IMG/VR virus record: IMGVR_UViG_3300034066_000529
Coordinates: 1-38,012 of that record
Direction: 5' to 3' (one strand)
Length of the DNA: 38,012 nucleotides
Source: a virus
Position 1 is the stretch's first letter, and each line of letters starts with the position of its first letter. The position numbers and the translations under genes are program-made. Of the stretch, positions 12,173 to 18,430 are shown piece by piece. The notes under the pieces are model-generated. The model had not been told where the DNA came from. It ran no database searches and was given only the letters and a program-made list of their open reading frames with translations.

Positions 12173-12476
12173 GACGAACGATGTTATAAAGCACGCATTT
12201 ATGTTGGAGGCTAGCAGATTGCTCAAGAAGCTTGACTCTTTGATCGACAAGTACGACTTGCGCGATGAAGTTCTCGTGGCATCTATGGTGGGGGTTCAGG
12301 TCAAGGAACACGAAGACGATGAAGAGTACGGGATCAATTCTTTCTTTACGTTCAACATCGCGGATCTCGACGAACTCGAACTCGTAATGATGAACATGAT
12401 GGAAGTGTACAACGACAAAAATATAGACAAAGGTCTCAGCGACCTGCTAAACCCTATGGGTATATCTCTGAACTGA
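12171..12476 (+). CDS. hypothetical acidic protein, 101 aa
   Basis: Not recognised. Two helices at the N-terminus (VIKHAFMLEASRLLKKLDSL), then VGVQVKEHEDDEEYGINSFF and an acidic helix (ADLDELELVMMNMMEVYNDK). Its ATG overlaps the start codon of the divergent regulator-like gene through the shared CATG. The next gene starts on the last base of its TGA. Confidence 0.55.
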   Translation: MTNDVIKHAFMLEASRLLKKLDSLIDKYDLRDEVLVASMVGVQVKEHEDDEEYGINSFFTFNIADLDELELVMMNMMEVYNDKNIDKGLSDLLNPMGISLN

Positions 12477-12721
12477 TGGAAGGACTTATCAGAAAGATCA
12501 CCGTAGGGCGTGATCCGAAGAACGCTATGGTGTACTTCGTAGGCATGAAGGCTGGCAGAGGAGATAGCCATGTTACGGCTATAGTATTTGATTTAGAATG
12601 GCTGCACGTGCATGGGAAGGAACGCTACTATGTATATTTGCAGCAGGAAGATATGTCGCAAGTAGTCTGGAAGACAGTTGTAGATATGCCTTGCATAATT
12701 GAATACGATTTGAATTTTTAA
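12476..12721 (+). CDS. hypothetical protein, 81 aa
   Basis: A compact beta-rich protein (LIRKITVGRDPKNAMVYFVG; VTAIVFDLEWLHVHGKERYY). No motif is recognised. It is stitched into an operon by TGATG before it and TAATG after it, the junctions that permit re-initiation. Confidence 0.6.
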   Translation: MEGLIRKITVGRDPKNAMVYFVGMKAGRGDSHVTAIVFDLEWLHVHGKERYYVYLQQEDMSQVVWKTVVDMPCIIEYDLNF

Positions 12722-12879
12722 TGGAAAACACAGAAAGCAAAGGACTAGGGGACACCATCGCAAAGGTGACCCAGGCCACAGGGCTAGACAAGCTAGTCCA
12801 CAAGATGGCTGGGAAGGACTGCGGATGTAAGCAGAGACAGGAAAAGCTGAACGTAAAGTTCCCGTACAGGAAGGCATGA
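12721..12879 (+). CDS. conserved small phage protein with GKDCGC motif, 52 aa
   Basis: The pattern GLGDTIAKVTQATGLDKLVH, then AGKDCGCKQRQEKLNVKFPY, is one I recall from many Bacteroidota phages and some other tailed phages. The CxC next to basic residues might bind metal; the function is unknown. It is coupled at both ends (TAATG and ATGA). Confidence 0.7.
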   Translation: MENTESKGLGDTIAKVTQATGLDKLVHKMAGKDCGCKQRQEKLNVKFPYRKA

Positions 12880-13460
12880 GGGCATACGACAACTTTATCG
12901 TGTTCATTGAAAAGCGTTTCAATGACACAATCACCATGTCCAACGGTCAGGAGCTGTACATGGATACGAAGTTTGACGAGTTCAAACACAGGGTTAATGA
13001 AGGGGTGGTTGTAGGAACGCCGTTTAAGCACGAAACCCCCGTACAGGAAGGCGATACCCTATACTTCCACCACCTCGTAGTGATCAACGAAGGTCAGCCG
13101 CTGACTGGAAAGGACAACCACTACCTCGTCAAGTACAATAAAAAGGAGACGATTAACAGTCAGTGCATCTGCTACAAGTCTAAAGAGACAGGTGAGGTAT
13201 TTCCTCTGAGCGGATGGGCAATCCTAGAGCCTGTCGAAGAAGCTCCCAAACTGAAGTCCGATATCATAGAAATCGTAACTCTAGAAGAACCGCTTCCAAC
13301 CAAGGGCATGGTTTCGTTTGACTCTGAAGAGTTAGAAGAGCTGGGGTTGAAGACGGGCGATGTGGTAGGGTTTAGGAAGAATATGGATTACAGGTTCAAG
13401 ATCGATGGCAAAGAATACTACCGAACCAGAAGCGAAGACCTCCTCTACGTCGAAGTTTAA
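12876..13460 (+). CDS. tandem GroES-like co-chaperonin, 194 aa
   Basis: GroES caps GroEL/Hsp60 and phages such as T4 (gp31) bring their own to fold capsid protein. Two GroES-like halves are visible. In the first, EGVVVGTP (42-49), VQEGDTLYFHHLVVI (56-70) and LSGWAILEPV (111-120) match the GVVxxxG, VKxGDxVxF and terminal strand elements. In the second, TKGMVSFDS (142-150), LKTGDVVGF (158-166) and SEDLLYVEV (186-194) repeat the pattern. The mobile loop that binds GroEL would be residues about 14-36, with its hydrophobic patch uncertain. Fold assignment is inference from motifs. Confidence 0.65.
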   Translation: MRAYDNFIVFIEKRFNDTITMSNGQELYMDTKFDEFKHRVNEGVVVGTPFKHETPVQEGDTLYFHHLVVINEGQPLTGKDNHYLVKYNKKETINSQCICYKSKETGEVFPLSGWAILEPVEEAPKLKSDIIEIVTLEEPLPTKGMVSFDSEELEELGLKTGDVVGFRKNMDYRFKIDGKEYYRTRSEDLLYVEV

Positions 13461-13731
13461 TACCGTAGACGCTATAGATAGGTTGATGATGAGTATGCAA
13501 GATGCCATCGACAACATGATCGACGAGATCAGAAAGCCTGTGGACCCCGAAGCAGGTGGGGCCGCGCGTAAGGCAGAACTTCAGTCTATTAAACAGACGG
13601 CTATGGATTGCCAAGAACTGATTAAGAAGTACGCCGAACTGGACGACATGAAGAAGCAGATGGCCGACACAGGCACTGTAAAGGAAGACAGGGACTACAC
13701 AGCTGGATTCGCAGAAAGATTTAAAAAATGA
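13405..13731 (+). CDS. helical protein, 108 aa, function unknown
   Basis: A Ser/Thr-rich start (MAKNTTEPEAKTSSTSKFNT), then helices rich in charged residues (AIDRLMMSMQDAIDNMIDEI; QSIKQTAMDCQELIKKYAEL). It has the size and helical content of a terminase small subunit, but I cannot see the DNA-binding helix-turn-helix, and TerL is 4.7 kb away. It overlaps the co-chaperonin gene by 56 nt, and the next gene starts in its stop codon. Confidence 0.5.
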   Translation: MAKNTTEPEAKTSSTSKFNTVDAIDRLMMSMQDAIDNMIDEIRKPVDPEAGGAARKAELQSIKQTAMDCQELIKKYAELDDMKKQMADTGTVKEDRDYTAGFAERFKK

Positions 13732-14366
13732 ATAGATTTGATTTGATTAACGAAATCATCTCCATCAATGGATTTGATAAGTACTTGGAGATTGGGGTGT
13801 TTCATCCGAGCATTTGTTTCGACAAGATCGTTTGCGATAAGAAGACTGGTGTAGACCCAGGAATAGAAAACCCAGATAATCCAGTAGACTATAAAGTGAC
13901 ATCTGATGTGTTCTTTTCTATGCTTGAGTCTGGTGACACGGAGTTTGAAAAGGATCACAAATGGGATGTGATTTTTATTGATGGCCTTCACCTTGCAGAC
14001 CAGGTATACAAGGACATCATCAACTCTATCAATCACATTTCTGATAAGGGTGTCATCGTCATGCATGATTGTTTGCCACCTAACTCGTTTTATGCAAGAG
14101 AGGATTATGCGATTAACGGAGAGTTTTATCCATGGAACGGAACTACGTGGAAGGCTTACTACAAGGCTCTTACGGAACTCAGCTATGTAGATGTTTGCGT
14201 GTACAACTCTGACTGGGGTCTGGGCCTAATCAAGAAGTGTAAGCGCCGACGTTTACCAAAGAAGAACAATCCGTTCTACGAATACAACGTGATGGCTATG
14301 GATTACGTGAACGAGATGAACGTAGTAGACCACAATAACCTAATAAAATTTATTACAAATGGCTAG
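13728..14366 (+). CDS. class I SAM-dependent methyltransferase (Methyltransf_24-like), 212 aa
   Basis: The Rossmann-fold signature YLEIGVFHPS (residues 19-28), the VDPG acidic-end motif (42-45), WDVIFIDGLHLADQVYKDI (79-97) and GVIVMHDCLPP (112-122) are those of small methyltransferases that sit in glycan biosynthesis loci. The lack of a target-recognition domain argues against DNA methylation. It is followed directly by three glycosyltransferases (overlaps of 8, 20 and 1 nt), so it may methylate a sugar transferred by them. The gene is visibly AT-richer than the surrounding virion genes. Confidence 0.75.
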   Translation: MNRFDLINEIISINGFDKYLEIGVFHPSICFDKIVCDKKTGVDPGIENPDNPVDYKVTSDVFFSMLESGDTEFEKDHKWDVIFIDGLHLADQVYKDIINSINHISDKGVIVMHDCLPPNSFYAREDYAINGEFYPWNGTTWKAYYKALTELSYVDVCVYNSDWGLGLIKKCKRRRLPKKNNPFYEYNVMAMDYVNEMNVVDHNNLIKFITNG

Positions 14367-15486
14367 TTTGTGCCTTGTCATGATCGTCAAAGACGAAGAA
14401 GACACGATTGAACGGTGTATCGACAGTGTTGCAAAGTATATTGATCACTGGGTAATTGTAGATACTGGTTCTAAGGACGACACCATTGCCAAAATCCATG
14501 AGGTTATGGCGAAGCACAACATCCCTGGCACGTTATACGAACGCCCATGGGTGAACTTTGGTCATAACAGGACAGAGAGTTTAACGTTGGCTCAAGGCAT
14601 TTGTGACTATCGATTTGTCATGGATGCAGACGATACATTTGAATCGTTTGTAGACAACCCATTTGAAGGAATGGACACGACAAAAGACTCGTACCACCTT
14701 CATTTAGAGTTAGCTGGTATTAGATATACCCGTTCCATGTTGATGCGTTCTGATCAAGAATGGGAATATGTAGGGGTAATACATGAGTATCCATACCCTA
14801 AAAGTAAGGTAGCTCCCAGTACTGGATATATTGAAGGATGTTTAATTCATGCTCAGATATCACCACTCAAAAGAGCAAAGTCTGTAAAGGATAAATACGC
14901 CAAGGATGCTAAAGTTTTGGAAAATGCTTTAAAGGACGAACCACAAAACGACAGATACGTTTTTTATTTAGCTCAGTCTTACTTTGACTCTCAACAATAC
15001 AAGAAGGCCAAGCTTAATTACTTGAAGCGTTCTAAGATGAAGGGATGGGATGAAGAGGTTTACATCTCTTTGTTTAGGGCTGCATTGTGTTCTATGATTC
15101 TTGAAGAGGATCAAGACAAGGTTATGAAAAACTTTAGTCTGGCATGGGAGAATAGGCCATTTAGACTAGAGGCTGCATATCATATAGTTAAGAAGCTTCG
15201 AGAAGATCAGAGATATGTGATGGCATTCACATATGCTAACATGGCTATGCAGAACTTCCTAAACTACCCACACAAGGACGCTTTGTTCTATGACACAAAG
15301 ATCCACGATTGGATGTTCCTAGACGAGTATTGTATGGCTGCTTACTATGTAGGTCAAAAAGAATTGGCTAAGGTGAATATGGATGAGTTCTTTAAAACAG
15401 ACATATATAGCGGCTTGCCAACAAATGAAAAAGAAAGGCTTCAGAAAAACTACGAATTCTATGTAAATGCCAAGGAAAATAGTTGA
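14359..15486 (+). CDS. GT2-family glycosyltransferase with C-terminal TPR-like region, 375 aa
   Basis: GT-A fold elements are clear: LCLVMIVKDEEDTIERCIDS at residues 4-23, IVDTGSKDDT (33-42) and the metal-binding DADD (89-92). The family moves a sugar from a nucleotide-sugar donor. Residues about 180-330 are helical repeats (YLAQSYFDSQQYKKAKLNYL and following), a TPR-like arrangement often used to hold protein acceptors. No membrane helix or signal is present, so it acts in the cytoplasm. Together with the neighbours it forms a glycosylation cassette. Confidence 0.8.
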   Translation: MASLCLVMIVKDEEDTIERCIDSVAKYIDHWVIVDTGSKDDTIAKIHEVMAKHNIPGTLYERPWVNFGHNRTESLTLAQGICDYRFVMDADDTFESFVDNPFEGMDTTKDSYHLHLELAGIRYTRSMLMRSDQEWEYVGVIHEYPYPKSKVAPSTGYIEGCLIHAQISPLKRAKSVKDKYAKDAKVLENALKDEPQNDRYVFYLAQSYFDSQQYKKAKLNYLKRSKMKGWDEEVYISLFRAALCSMILEEDQDKVMKNFSLAWENRPFRLEAAYHIVKKLREDQRYVMAFTYANMAMQNFLNYPHKDALFYDTKIHDWMFLDEYCMAAYYVGQKELAKVNMDEFFKTDIYSGLPTNEKERLQKNYEFYVNAKENS

Positions 15487-16231
15487 TTGCTTTACGTTTT
15501 ACAACGAATATAAAATGTTAAAGTTCAGGCTTACTGAGCTTTACGACACTGTTGATTATTTTGTAATCGTAGAGGCCGACAAGACATTTGTTGGCGCTAA
15601 TAAAGAAATGAATTTCTTGAAGATCGAGGAAGATATAAAGCAGTTCCTTGATAAAGTCATCTACATACAAGTCACTGATATGCCTATTGGGGATGACGCA
15701 TGGGCAAGAGAAAGGCATCAAAGAAATTGTATTTCAAGGGGTTTAGATGTGTTAAACCTTGATGACGAAGACATAGTGACTATAACTGATTGTGATGAGA
15801 TACCAGATCCAGGGTGTTTAAAACATCTCATGAATCATTTAATTATGCAGCCAATTTCATTGTGTCAGGATCTATATTACTATAATTTAAACACTAGGTT
15901 TAAACGTAAATGGTATCACTCCAAGTTAGTTACATATGGATTATTTAAAGTTTATGGCGGGGCTGAAAACATAAGAATGTCTAGTTCTACACATTCAGTT
16001 GAAAGTGGAGGTTGGCATTTTTCTTATTTCGGTGATGTAAAAATGATTCAGAATAAACTAGAAAATTTTTCTCACCAAGAATTCAATACAGAAGAGTTTA
16101 CCAGCGAAGAGAACATTAAGGAGGCTATATCAGGTCACAGGGATTTATTTAAACGAGATGGACTTGATTACGAGTTTGTAGACATAAAAGACAACTCATA
16201 TCTCCCTGAAAATTATAAAATGCTACTTTGA
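15467..16231 (+). CDS. GT17-like glycosyltransferase, 254 aa
   Basis: The GT17 pattern is seen: CFTFYNEYKMLKFRLTEL (8-25), YFVIVEADKTFVG (31-43), ITDCDEIPDPG (106-116, the acidic motif) and GGWHFSYFGD late in the protein. The eukaryotic family founder adds bisecting GlcNAc to N-glycans; bacterial and phage relatives have unproven donors. It lacks the membrane anchor of eukaryotic members. Its start lies inside the preceding GT2 gene. The region is markedly AT-rich. Confidence 0.8.
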   Translation: MPRKIVDCFTFYNEYKMLKFRLTELYDTVDYFVIVEADKTFVGANKEMNFLKIEEDIKQFLDKVIYIQVTDMPIGDDAWARERHQRNCISRGLDVLNLDDEDIVTITDCDEIPDPGCLKHLMNHLIMQPISLCQDLYYYNLNTRFKRKWYHSKLVTYGLFKVYGGAENIRMSSSTHSVESGGWHFSYFGDVKMIQNKLENFSHQEFNTEEFTSEENIKEAISGHRDLFKRDGLDYEFVDIKDNSYLPENYKMLL

Positions 16232-16944
16232 TGTACAGTTTTATAATCCCTACGATGTGGATGTCCAACAGGCTCTCTTATATGTTAGAGCAGTATGAGG
16301 CAGATGACAATGTACAAGAGGTAATCATTATAGACAACAAAACGGAATCTGCTATAGATCTCTCTCCTTACAAGAAGGTTGTACATCTTCCTCAAGAGAA
16401 GAACATCTTTGTGAATCCCGCTTGGAATCTTGGGGTAAGTATTGCTAAGTCAGAGTACGTTGTTATATGCAATGACGACATTACGTTTGACAGCAAGTCT
16501 TTGAATGAGTTCTTGCTAAACGAAATAAACGAAAGCATCATTGGGACTCACCCAGTATCATTCTATCAAGGCCACGACACCATGTCTATAGAAGATGGTA
16601 GTCACGTAGGATACGGATGGGGTGTATTGATGTACATGAAAAAGAAAAACTACATCCAGATTCCAGATGAGTTTAAGATCTGGTTTGGTGACGACATCTT
16701 GGCCTTAAACTGTGGAAACGTAAAGAGTTTCATCACTAACATTGCCACAGAAATGTCTACTACGAGCAGTAAGGAGTTCGCAAACAAAACCATACATGAT
16801 GATGTATTAAATTTGTTGCAACTCACTAGGAGGTTCAACGTCTATGAAAGCGACAAAAAGGAATTACAAGGAAGAATACGAGAAGTATGGTTCAACGGAT
16901 TCCGCGAAGAAGTACAGGGCAGAGTTGAATCGCTACAACCGTAA
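16231..16944 (+). CDS. GT-A/GT2-like glycosyltransferase, 237 aa
   Basis: A divergent GT2-type protein: MYSFIIPTMWMSNRLSYML, then VQEVIIIDNKTES and NPAWNLGVSIAKSEYVVICN with the acidic NDD motif (CNDDITF). The C-terminal half has GWGVLMYMKKKNYIQIPD and FGDDILALNC, like the acceptor side of phage GT2 proteins. An ATG at 16231 overlapping the stop of the preceding gene is used. Its last 101 nt overlap the next gene in another frame. Confidence 0.7.
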   Translation: MYSFIIPTMWMSNRLSYMLEQYEADDNVQEVIIIDNKTESAIDLSPYKKVVHLPQEKNIFVNPAWNLGVSIAKSEYVVICNDDITFDSKSLNEFLLNEINESIIGTHPVSFYQGHDTMSIEDGSHVGYGWGVLMYMKKKNYIQIPDEFKIWFGDDILALNCGNVKSFITNIATEMSTTSSKEFANKTIHDDVLNLLQLTRRFNVYESDKKELQGRIREVWFNGFREEVQGRVESLQP

Positions 16945-17071
16945 GAAGGGCAAGTACGGAAATGGTGATGGAAAAGATGCTGCTCATGCATCTAACGGTA
17001 TGATCGTAGGGTATCTTAGCGCCTCGAAGAACAGAGCCAACAACCGACCCAAGAACCCAAACAGTAAATAA
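16844..17071 (+). CDS. small conserved phage protein with DGKDAAH motif, 75 aa
   Basis: The pattern AKKYRAELNRYNRKKGKYGN, then GDGKDAAHASNG and SASKNRANNRPKN matches small proteins I recall from several Bacteroidota phages; the D/H/N residues superficially resemble an HNH endonuclease core but I would not assign an activity. It overlaps the glycosyltransferase by 101 nt, unusually long here. A tRNA begins at the base after its stop codon. Confidence 0.55.
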   Translation: MKATKRNYKEEYEKYGSTDSAKKYRAELNRYNRKKGKYGNGDGKDAAHASNGMIVGYLSASKNRANNRPKNPNSK

Positions 17072-17145
17072 GCTCCCTTAGCTCAGTTGGTTAGAGCGCG
17101 ACGCTTATACCGTCTAGGTCGCTGGTTCAAGTCCAGCAGGGAGTA
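17072..17145 (+). tRNA. tRNA-Ile (anticodon UAU)
   Basis: Acceptor GCTCCCT/AGGGAGT, D-arm GCTC/GAGC, anticodon loop CTTATAC (anticodon TAT at 17106-17108), T-arm GCTGG-TTCAAGT-CCAGC and discriminator A. One mismatch at the first anticodon-stem pair (C-T). It reads AUA, a codon that is rare in many hosts. CCA is not encoded. It directly abuts the stop codon of the gene before it. Confidence 0.85.
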
Positions 17146-17171
17146 CAACAAGAACGGAAACCCTAAAAAAT

Positions 17172-17447
17172 ATGTTAGACACCCTTGTAACTGTGGTTGA
17201 TTCACTCCCAGTGGTAGTGGACACCCTCGCAGCCGTTGCAGATACTGCAACAGTTGCTGTAGAAGCCCCAATCGAAACAACCGAAACTAGCTGGGTCACG
17301 GTAGGTAATCTCATGGAGATCCTTGTGGCCCTTATGGTTTTGGTTAAGGTTATTGTGAACCTTACGCCCACGGAGAGAGACAACAAAGTTTTTGGACTTG
17401 TTGACTCCATCCTGAACGCTATTGTTCCAGACAGAAGAAAGGCGTAA
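17172..17447 (+). CDS. holin-like membrane protein, 91 aa
   Basis: A Val/Thr/Ala-rich N-terminal half (VVDTLAAVADTATVAVEA), one transmembrane segment at about residues 45-64 (LMEILVALMVLVKVIVNL) and a conserved-looking tail (TPTERDNKVFGLVDSILNAI, ending PDRRKA) that I recall from putative holins of Bacteroidota phages. A holin would open the inner membrane so that the M15 endolysin can reach the wall. It is sandwiched between tRNAs, away from the endolysin gene. The assignment rests on pattern only. Confidence 0.5.
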   Translation: MLDTLVTVVDSLPVVVDTLAAVADTATVAVEAPIETTETSWVTVGNLMEILVALMVLVKVIVNLTPTERDNKVFGLVDSILNAIVPDRRKA

Positions 17448-17455
17448 GCCCTTTA

Positions 17456-17529
17456 GGTCAGGTATCTCAACTGGTAGAGTGTTTGGTCATCGTACCGAGC
17501 GGTTGCGGGTTCGAATCCCGCCCTGACTG
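17456..17529 (+). tRNA. tRNA with abnormal anticodon loop (identity uncertain)
   Basis: Acceptor GGTCAGG/CCTGACT, D-loop with GG at 17473-17474, T-arm GCGGG-TTCGAAT-CCCGC and discriminator G are all normal. The anticodon arm is not: stem TTTGG/CCGAG closes an 8-nt loop TCATCGTA, or, if T-A pairs, a 6-nt loop CATCGT. No reading gives a 7-nt loop with U33. The D-stem has one mismatch. A pseudo-tRNA or a tRNA decoding abnormally are both possible. Confidence 0.7.
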
Positions 17530-17534
17530 CAATC

Positions 17535-17608
17535 GCACCCGTAGCTCAGCAGGATAGAGCAACTGCCTTCTAAGCAGTCGGCCACAGGTTCGAATCCTGT
17601 CGGGTGTA
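17535..17608 (+). tRNA. tRNA-Arg (anticodon UCU)
   Basis: A regular cloverleaf: acceptor GCACCCG/CGGGTGT, D-arm GCTC/GAGC, anticodon stem ACTGC/GCAGT with loop CTTCTAA (anticodon TCT), T-arm ACAGG-TTCGAAT-CCTGT, discriminator A. It reads AGA and AGG, which are frequent in this window. CCA is not encoded. Confidence 0.9.
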
Positions 17609-17620
17609 CAATTCAATTCA

Positions 17621-18247
17621 ATGAAAGTCAAGCTTTTAACAATTACACCTGACGCGGAGAAGCACATCGTAGAGGTAGCCCGCGTATCTAGCTCTAGGGT
17701 TGACAAGCGCCAGAACTACGAACAGCTGATCAAGTACCTTATTATGCACAAGCATTGGTCTCCGTTTGAACATTCTTACCTGACGTTTGAGATAGAGACA
17801 AGTAAGGCTGTAGCAATCCAGCTGCTTCGTCACAGAAGCTTTACCTTCCAAGAGTTCAGCCAGCGTTACCAAGACGTAAATCATCTTGGGGATTTGTTTG
17901 AGCCAGTAGAACTCCGATACCAAGCCACAAGCAATAGGCAGTCATCCACAGAGCCAGTGGAGAACTCTATCCTTGACAACAAGGTGAAGATGGTGCTGGC
18001 AGCTTGTGAGCAGTTGTACAACAACCTCATCGAATGCGGGGTGTCTAGAGAGACGGCTCGTATGGTGTTGCCACTCACCACGAAGACTAAAATCCATATG
18101 ACTGGTAGCGTTCGCTCTTGGATCCATTTCTTGGATGTGCGAGATGATGTTCACGCGCAGTTGGAGATCCAGTCAGTAGCGAAGGTGATAAAGGCTATAT
18201 TTGCAGAACAGCTCCCCACCATAGGCAGGGCGCTAAAATTTAATTAA
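17621..18247 (+). CDS. thyX: flavin-dependent thymidylate synthase ThyX, 208 aa
   Basis: Makes dTMP from dUMP with FAD, NADPH and methylene-tetrahydrofolate. The ThyX motif is present at residues 70-83 as RHRSFTFQEFSQRY, a variant of RHRxxSxNExSxRY with Thr and Gln at the Ser and Asn positions, as in some cyanophage-type enzymes. Also seen: WSPFEHSYLTFEIET near the N-terminus, and ARMVLPLTTKTKIHMTGSVR with SWIHFLDVR near the C-terminus. The length is near complete for the family. It would raise the thymidine supply during replication, and sits just after the tRNA cluster. Confidence 0.93.
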   Translation: MKVKLLTITPDAEKHIVEVARVSSSRVDKRQNYEQLIKYLIMHKHWSPFEHSYLTFEIETSKAVAIQLLRHRSFTFQEFSQRYQDVNHLGDLFEPVELRYQATSNRQSSTEPVENSILDNKVKMVLAACEQLYNNLIECGVSRETARMVLPLTTKTKIHMTGSVRSWIHFLDVRDDVHAQLEIQSVAKVIKAIFAEQLPTIGRALKFN

Positions 18248-18256
18248 CTTCATCAC

Positions 18257-18430
18257 ATGAAGAATCTCGTCCTCTTCGCTGGCATCGTTGCCGTATTGTC
18301 CTCTTGCTCACCATCTCAGAACGTAGCACGCAATGCGCGTTACTACAAGCGTAAGGAGATGAATGCAAACGGACCTCTGTTCCCAGGTTCAACACCTTGC
18401 TGTGTAGGCTGCTTGCAAGTACACTTCTAA
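18257..18430 (+). CDS. small lipoprotein, 57 aa
   Basis: MKNLVLFAGIVAVLSSCSPS is a lipoprotein signal sequence: a basic start, a hydrophobic stretch and the lipobox LSSC with Cys at residue 17. The mature part is about 41 aa, basic (RNARYYKRKEMNANG) and ends with a Cys-rich tail (TPCCVGCLQVHF). It may be an outer-membrane spanin subunit or a superinfection-exclusion lipoprotein; both are guesses. Its TAA shares a base with the TerL ATG (TAATG). Confidence 0.65.
   Translation: MKNLVLFAGIVAVLSSCSPSQNVARNARYYKRKEMNANGPLFPGSTPCCVGCLQVHF

Noticed and set aside
13405-13731. Terminase small subunit
   Set aside because: Size and helical content fit, but no helix-turn-helix is visible and it is not next to TerL; left as unknown.
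16844-17071. HNH endonuclease call from DGKDAAH
   Set aside because: Only scattered D, H and N residues agree; the zinc-binding or second catalytic residues of HNH proteins are missing.
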